A stretch of DNA of 36,321 nucleotides from Bacteroidales bacterium (GTDB lineage Bacteria; Bacteroidota; Bacteroidia; Bacteroidales; WCHB1-69). The notes beneath the pieces are model-generated. The model did not search any database, was not told the DNA's origin, and saw only the letters and a list, made by a program, of their open reading frames with translations. Below are positions 33,001 to 36,321 of the stretch, piece after piece. The stretch spans positions 1 through 36,321 of the forward strand of contig JAFXTE010000034.1 in NCBI GenBank assembly GCA_017525245.1. Reading direction: 5' to 3'. A program made the translations under genes and the position numbers. Numbering within the stretch: position 1 is the first letter of the stretch; each line of letters begins with the position of its first letter.

Positions 33001-36000
33001 AACGGCTCAACAGTACCCGACGATCTCACCGCACTTGAAACCGGTCTTTGCGGAATGTCGGCGTGGACAACCAAGACCTACACGTTGGACCACACCTATT
33101 CTGGTCTGCAGCGTCTCTATTTCTTCTGGAGCAACACGGGCTATTATGTCGCCAACCCGCCGGCCGCTATCGACAACATCAACATTGAAGGCACCCCTTG
33201 CACTAACGTTCCTTCCGAACTGACCGCACAGGTGATGGATACGCTCGCCAATCTATTGTGGTCTATGCCCAACGGCAGTTCCGAATCCTACACTGTTGCC
33301 TACAAACTGCAATATGACACCGCCTTCACCTTCATCACCGTACAGGACGAACATCTCACCATTGGCAACCTCACCCCGCTGACCACCTACGTTTGGAAAG
33401 TGCGGGCCAACTGCACCGCCACCGACCACAGCCAATGGTCTGCGGAATCCACCTTCCAGACCCCGGCGATTACTGCCCGTCTGCCATACGTATGTGATTT
33501 CGAAGATGCGGATGAGAACAGCCGATGGACGTTCGTGAACGGGAGTTACGCCAACAAATGGCATATCGGAAACGCTGTGAACAACGGAGGTAACTCATCG
33601 TTGTATGTTTCCAATGACAATGGCGCCACCAACACCTACACGACAAACTATTCGATGATATGGGCTTACCGCGATGTCTATCTGGATCCCAGCTATACCG
33701 ATTATGTGATTTCATTCGACTGCAGAGCTTTCGGCGAGCTGTATAACAACAATCCTGTTGACTACGCGAAAGTATTCTTAGGACCTCCCACGACGCCAAC
33801 TGTCACGCCCGTCAGCTCAAATATTATTGTCCCCGATGGTGCAACCCAGATGGGCGATGTCATCTATTTGGATTCCACCTGGCACAATGTCACCATCAAT
33901 TTAGACACCGCCTTCTCCGGTCTGCAGCGCATCTACATTCTGTGGCGCAGCGACGTGAGCATGGGTACCAATCCGCCAGCGGCTTTCGACAACATCTCCA
34001 TCACACCGGAAGGTTGCGGCATTCCACGCCATCTAACCGCCAACCAAGTGTCGGAGAACGATGCGGTGTTGTCGTGGAGTGCGGTTTACCAAGCCGATTC
34101 CTACACGGTGGCTTACCGCCGACAATCCGACAACACCTATAGTTATGTGACAGCCAACAGCAATCAAGTCACGTTGACCAACCTGCAACCCAAGACCAAC
34201 TATATAGTCAAAGTCAGGACCAACTGCGACACTATGCAAGGCGTTTGGAGCAACGAGTTCCAGTTCAGCACGACCACACTGCCCTATTTCTGCGGCTTTG
34301 AGGAAGCAGATGAGAACGTATGTTGGATAATAGATGACGGTATGAACAACCACAAGTGGTATATCGGCCATGCGGCGCACTGTGATGGCGATTCCGCATT
34401 GTACGTTTCCAACAACAATGGTGTTTCCAACACCTTCTCCGACAACGTGAACGCCCAGACCTGGGCTTACCGCGACATCTACTTCGACCCGCAATATTCC
34501 GAGTATCTGATGGAATTCGACATCCGCTCTTACGGTTATCCCGGAGCGTCAGCGGACTATGTAAGGGTGTTCCTCGGACCACCGACAACCCCTTCTGGCA
34601 ATTACACCCCCGCCAATGCAGAAGTTATCGGCGACTTCTATGGGATGGCCAACTGGAACCATTTCCGTTTCGTAATCAACGGTTCCCATGCGGGCATGCA
34701 ACGCCTGTATTTCCTTTGGACACAGCAGATTGTCGGGACGAACAACAACCTTCCGGGTGCCGTGGACAACATCTCCATCGTCGGTTCGCCATGCAGCATC
34801 CCGACGGAACTGACCGTTTCCGACCTTGCCGATGTCACAGCAGTGGTTTCCTGGAGCCCCGGTGCGTGCGGCATCACCAACGACTACACAGTCGGCTACC
34901 GGATGAGCAGCGATACAGGATGGTACGAGCTTTCCACCACCGACACGTTCCTGTTGCTGCAGAATTTGCAGTCCTCCACGCAATACACTTGGCGGGTGCG
35001 CAAGAGTTGCGTGCCTTCATTCGCCAGCCAGTGGAGCGATGTGAGCACCTTCTTCACTGAAGCCACCGAAGCGCAGCTGCCCTATTTCTGCGGCTTTGAA
35101 GAGAGTGACGAGAACCGCGACTGGCGTCTGCTGGGTGTGGGCGACAACCGCTGGTATATTGGGCAGGCCGCGCAACAGACAGGCCAACACGCTCTCTACG
35201 TCTCCAACGACAACGGTGCAACCAACGCCTACAATGTCTATGGCTCTATGAGCAACTCCTGGGCTTATCGTGACATCTATTTCACCCCAGGATATTCTGA
35301 ATACCAGATTGCCTTCGACTTCCGAGGGCTTGGGCAGAGCGGCGATGACCGCACCCGCATCTTCCTCGGATCTCCTGTCCCTGTGGAGCCCAATGCCACC
35401 TATTCCATCACTATCCCTTCCGGATTGGAGGAACTCGGCAACGGGTTGTACACGGATGCCGCATGGACCAGCCATTCATTCACGGTCGATTCCACACACG
35501 CGGGACACCAGCGGCTCTACTTCCTCTGGAGCAATGGCTACTACGAGGGAACGAACCCGCCGGGCGCCGTCGATAACATCATGATTTACGGCGGTTCCTG
35601 CGCCGCACCTCACACGCTGACGGTAACGGCAACCTCCACGACCAGCATCAGCATCAGCTTCACCCCCGCCGACACCAGTGACCAGAATTGGGAAGCCGTT
35701 ATTGTGGAAGACGGGCAAACTTTAGACACCACGCAGATTGTCGCGCTGACAAATATCGCTTACACCTTCAACAATCTGCACAAAGACAGGCTTTACACCA
35801 TCTATGTGCGTACCAATTGCGGGAACAGCAAGAGCGCATGGTGCTCCACTTCGCAAAGGACGGACTGCGGCACCATCACCGATATTCCTTATATGGAATC
35901 CTTTGACACCTACGGAACCGGCTCCAACTTGGACGGCTATTCCGCATTCCCGAGATGCTGGAGCCGCCTCTACTCCTCCTATATCGTCGCACCTTATCCG

Positions 36001-36321
36001 TTTATTTTCCCCAATGGATATTACAGCTCACCGGGTTCGCTCTATTTCCAACCCAGCAACGGCCACAACGTCGCCATCACGCCCGAATTTGATTCGTCTA
36101 TCCCGATGAACACTTTGCAGGCGTCGTTCAAGTTCAAAGCCAACACGACAGCCCCCAACTCCATTTTGGTAGTGGGTGTGATGACCGATCCTAACGACTT
36201 CTCCACGTTCACGCCTGTTGACACGGTCTTCCCGAACCCTTACGCGCTGACATCTTGGATTGACAGGACCGTCAGTTTGGCTTCCTATACCGGCAACGGT
36301 CACTACCTCGCCTTCATGCAG
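27040..36321 (+). CDS. Giant modular Fn3 / choice-of-anchor J surface protein (3' end outside window)
   Basis: One frame is open from ATG 27040 to the window edge: 3094 codons with no stop, checked in frame at many points. A signal peptide (MKNLISLFVILATLVAGLNAQ) is followed by a beta domain (~22-195) resembling that near the N-terminus of the upstream adhesin. Then Fn3 domains alternate with ~170-aa modules opening LPYxCxFEDxxEN and containing WxIG, SLYISNDxG, WAYRDIYF, QRLYFLW and NPPAAIDNI. Module openings are at residues 289, 551, 818, 1091, 1339, 1617, 1878, 2148, 2414 and 2680 (spacing 248-278). An eleventh at 2949 (IPYMESFDTYGTG) switches to the type seen in the upstream adhesin. The end, and a presumed T9SS sorting domain, are beyond the window. 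Ligand unknown; an adhesive or cell-surface stalk role is inferred from the repeats. Confidence 0.9.
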   Translation, partial: MKNLISLFVILATLVAGLNAQTLTVAGGNTATDRYIPVYGYYMDVPQKSHVLYPANLLTDMVGSHITGLTYYFSSLPSGAWGGTQMVRMGITTASDLQNGYDNASVTTVWTGTLSSCISESTMVITLDEPFPYTGGNLLIEFENPVGTTWKDSYFYGATQTAQLSYITYTTSVSTYTYGAAFLPQTTFTYESGCFAPIYTHASNTSVETVLLTWNADPILPASSYTVAYKKASDTVFTEVTATDTFLTLTGLQISTDYEWKVRSHCDTAGMSNWSTVNTFTTLQHPATLPYQCGFEDNAENLEWGFAQNSTNQWHIGEAVARNGETSLYISNDGGESNAYTLTQSSVAWAYRDIQFAPGHSQYQISFDYKGMGQSGQDYVKMFLGPQTTPAGSAAPAGTTQLGDALSMVNAWRHFSFTVDSSFAGNQRLYFLWVNNASDGTNPPAAIDNLRVEASDCGVPVEMATISVTDSSAIVSWNAVPGATAGYEVAYHLESDTNYLTITTMDTFCVLPALQSFSEYLWMVRTRCSATEQSAWSSETMFHTQISIAHVPFHCGFEDAVENNNWQFVNGTGVNKWCIGTAAHTSGEMGMYITNDNGEHNNYSPPSSFSVWAYRDIYIDSTLNDVLLTFDYRNAHVPANSARVFMGPPSTLPSGNNVPENAVQLGSSLATAYNEWKSAYYMLDSTQRGLQRLYFLFYRSSDSYHYQNQPFAIDNIAVVEPHCLYPIERSVASLDSTTALLTWSTPLTGQPNSYTVAYKQKNETDFTSVTVTDTFVMLTELEYSTHYVWKVRSNCSASEVGDWSPELSFLSAPIVYPLPYCCSFEDSTDNAQWQFIASDTNTQWYIGQAINNGGTSSLYVSSDDGTTSSCYHPDYYSVYTLAYRDLYFHRATEYLISFDVKESRCDYSSLKLIIGRPAIQESINYNNGIPSENSFIHFFNSQYYQAPDSVWQHYEFIVDSSYYGAERIYFSWEDYGYYTCDPTAAVDNFCVSATTCGRPGSLQNVTVTDTLAELSWQPFDNQTAESYTVAYREETDTVFTEMVVTDTSCIIGGLQPLTEYVWKVRANCSASEYSFWSDESDFFTDQLHVGLPYFCDFEDAVENSNWQIVTDWESENNQVYIGNAVAHGGQNSLYISNDGGLTNSYISDGGEPYAFREIYFTPGFSKYQIDFDVKGGGSMQGFMQVFLNYDAVSGFLSEAPFWTHHCIMVDSTFAGLQQLRIDFRFNTSLNPAGAIDNISIKGISHSIPEQLATTDITAHAARLTWQPDTVEVPQGYILAYRAETDSAYTETLLSASDTAFQLSNLTASSWYAWKLKAQYAGNVWSDWSSEKAFQTLAQIPYFCDFEDDAENACWTIRNGEDCEIGDYWASFSYDYQNRWYIGTLADASDNTLLYISSDGGVSNTYDFQHNAYVWAYRDIYLEPGYSQYQLSLDFKGVGQEGQDYVKLFLDTPASPIFDIYDATIPLTQIGETLNLTEQWTHKSFTVDSTHAGVQRLYILWNNDYNSGTNPPAAIDNISITVSTCGVPANLATQAQDTTTTLSWAPSAGSPLSYTLAYKKLDDSLYVEMSVQNTTCVLTGLLPETTYTWKIRANCTDNEQSEWSGDMFFTTTQMLNHLPYVCAFDNTAENSQWTMVNGEAENQWVIGNATGYGDNSALYISNDNGTTNAYTITETASVWAYRDVFFDNGHTEYQLSFDFKGMGHSNTDYMKVFVGSPAVPSGTATPAGAVQLGTTLSSVNDWTHYAFTLDSTYSGVQRIYFLWVNNNSIGLQPPAAVDNLAILGLTCVTPSEPVVTDMTDNTVTLSWSPNPVGTAASYTVSVRQAESTTTSEYTTTDTFLTISGLTPSAAYFCKVRANCSANDHSGWTSDLSVQMPATIPYLCDFENANERNAWQTVNGNYINQWYIGNAVNNGGDYSIYISNDGGVSYAFSQSYSTANFSYVWAYRDIYFDPSDSVYTLSFDFRGVGGTDWRYLSYANVYIGTPTIPNGSTVPDDLTALETGLCGMSAWTTKTYTLDHTYSGLQRLYFFWSNTGYYVANPPAAIDNINIEGTPCTNVPSELTAQVMDTLANLLWSMPNGSSESYTVAYKLQYDTAFTFITVQDEHLTIGNLTPLTTYVWKVRANCTATDHSQWSAESTFQTPAITARLPYVCDFEDADENSRWTFVNGSYANKWHIGNAVNNGGNSSLYVSNDNGATNTYTTNYSMIWAYRDVYLDPSYTDYVISFDCRAFGELYNNNPVDYAKVFLGPPTTPTVTPVSSNIIVPDGATQMGDVIYLDSTWHNVTINLDTAFSGLQRIYILWRSDVSMGTNPPAAFDNISITPEGCGIPRHLTANQVSENDAVLSWSAVYQADSYTVAYRRQSDNTYSYVTANSNQVTLTNLQPKTNYIVKVRTNCDTMQGVWSNEFQFSTTTLPYFCGFEEADENVCWIIDDGMNNHKWYIGHAAHCDGDSALYVSNNNGVSNTFSDNVNAQTWAYRDIYFDPQYSEYLMEFDIRSYGYPGASADYVRVFLGPPTTPSGNYTPANAEVIGDFYGMANWNHFRFVINGSHAGMQRLYFLWTQQIVGTNNNLPGAVDNISIVGSPCSIPTELTVSDLADVTAVVSWSPGACGITNDYTVGYRMSSDTGWYELSTTDTFLLLQNLQSSTQYTWRVRKSCVPSFASQWSDVSTFFTEATEAQLPYFCGFEESDENRDWRLLGVGDNRWYIGQAAQQTGQHALYVSNDNGATNAYNVYGSMSNSWAYRDIYFTPGYSEYQIAFDFRGLGQSGDDRTRIFLGSPVPVEPNATYSITIPSGLEELGNGLYTDAAWTSHSFTVDSTHAGHQRLYFLWSNGYYEGTNPPGAVDNIMIYGGSCAAPHTLTVTATSTTSISISFTPADTSDQNWEAVIVEDGQTLDTTQIVALTNIAYTFNNLHKDRLYTIYVRTNCGNSKSAWCSTSQRTDCGTITDIPYMESFDTYGTGSNLDGYSAFPRCWSRLYSSYIVAPYPFIFPNGYYSSPGSLYFQPSNGHNVAITPEFDSSIPMNTLQASFKFKANTTAPNSILVVGVMTDPNDFSTFTPVDTVFPNPYALTSWIDRTVSLASYTGNGHYLAFMQ

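Overview
The window looks like a chromosomal segment of a member of the Bacteroidales (Bacteroidota), probably uncultured. Four things support this. Several genes have the Bacteroidota-type -7 box TAnnTTTG just upstream. A large adhesin ends in a type IX secretion (T9SS) sorting domain. Families largely confined to the phylum are present (DUF4831, DUF5618, and a helix-hairpin-helix protein with an outer-membrane barrel). Shine-Dalgarno sequences are weak. No rRNA, tRNA or CRISPR array was seen.

Layout. Positions 1-2900 (minus strand) hold two exported outer-membrane proteins separated by a hexamer repeat. Next is queA (plus) for queuosine tRNA modification. Then comes a minus-strand cluster read as C69 dipeptidase, acyl-ACP thioesterase, unknown protein. 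Positions 7473-12839 (minus) hold a three-gene module of TerB-N/TerB-C protein, P-loop ATPase and Lhr-like helicase, which I read as a Shango-type anti-phage system (sngA-sngB-sngC). From 12986 to 18496 (plus) lie a YugP-like zinc peptidase, a DUF4831 protein, a small lipoprotein, a TIGR01212 radical SAM protein, a DUF5618 protein and the YifB/ComM AAA+ ATPase. From 18500 to 19625 a single-domain HUH (Y1) transposase sits inside an array of about twelve REP-like palindromes, resembling a RAYT/REPtron. An unrecognised two-TM protein follows.

The last 16 kb form one apparent unit. A membrane-anchored LytTR plus winged-helix regulator (minus) is divergent from two very large secreted, fibronectin-III/choice-of-anchor-J adhesin-like genes (plus). 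The second is open from 27040 to the window edge: 3094 codons without a stop, with ten full ~265-aa modules. The intergenic region carries repeated TGTGAGGG-type motifs and a C9 tract, so the regulator may control the adhesins.

The most unexpected small-scale signal is a set of tandem repeats with a period of exactly 7 bp. Each has a different sequence, and each lies directly before the start codon of one of four genes for exported proteins. Related 6-bp and 8-bp arrays lie beside another exported protein gene.
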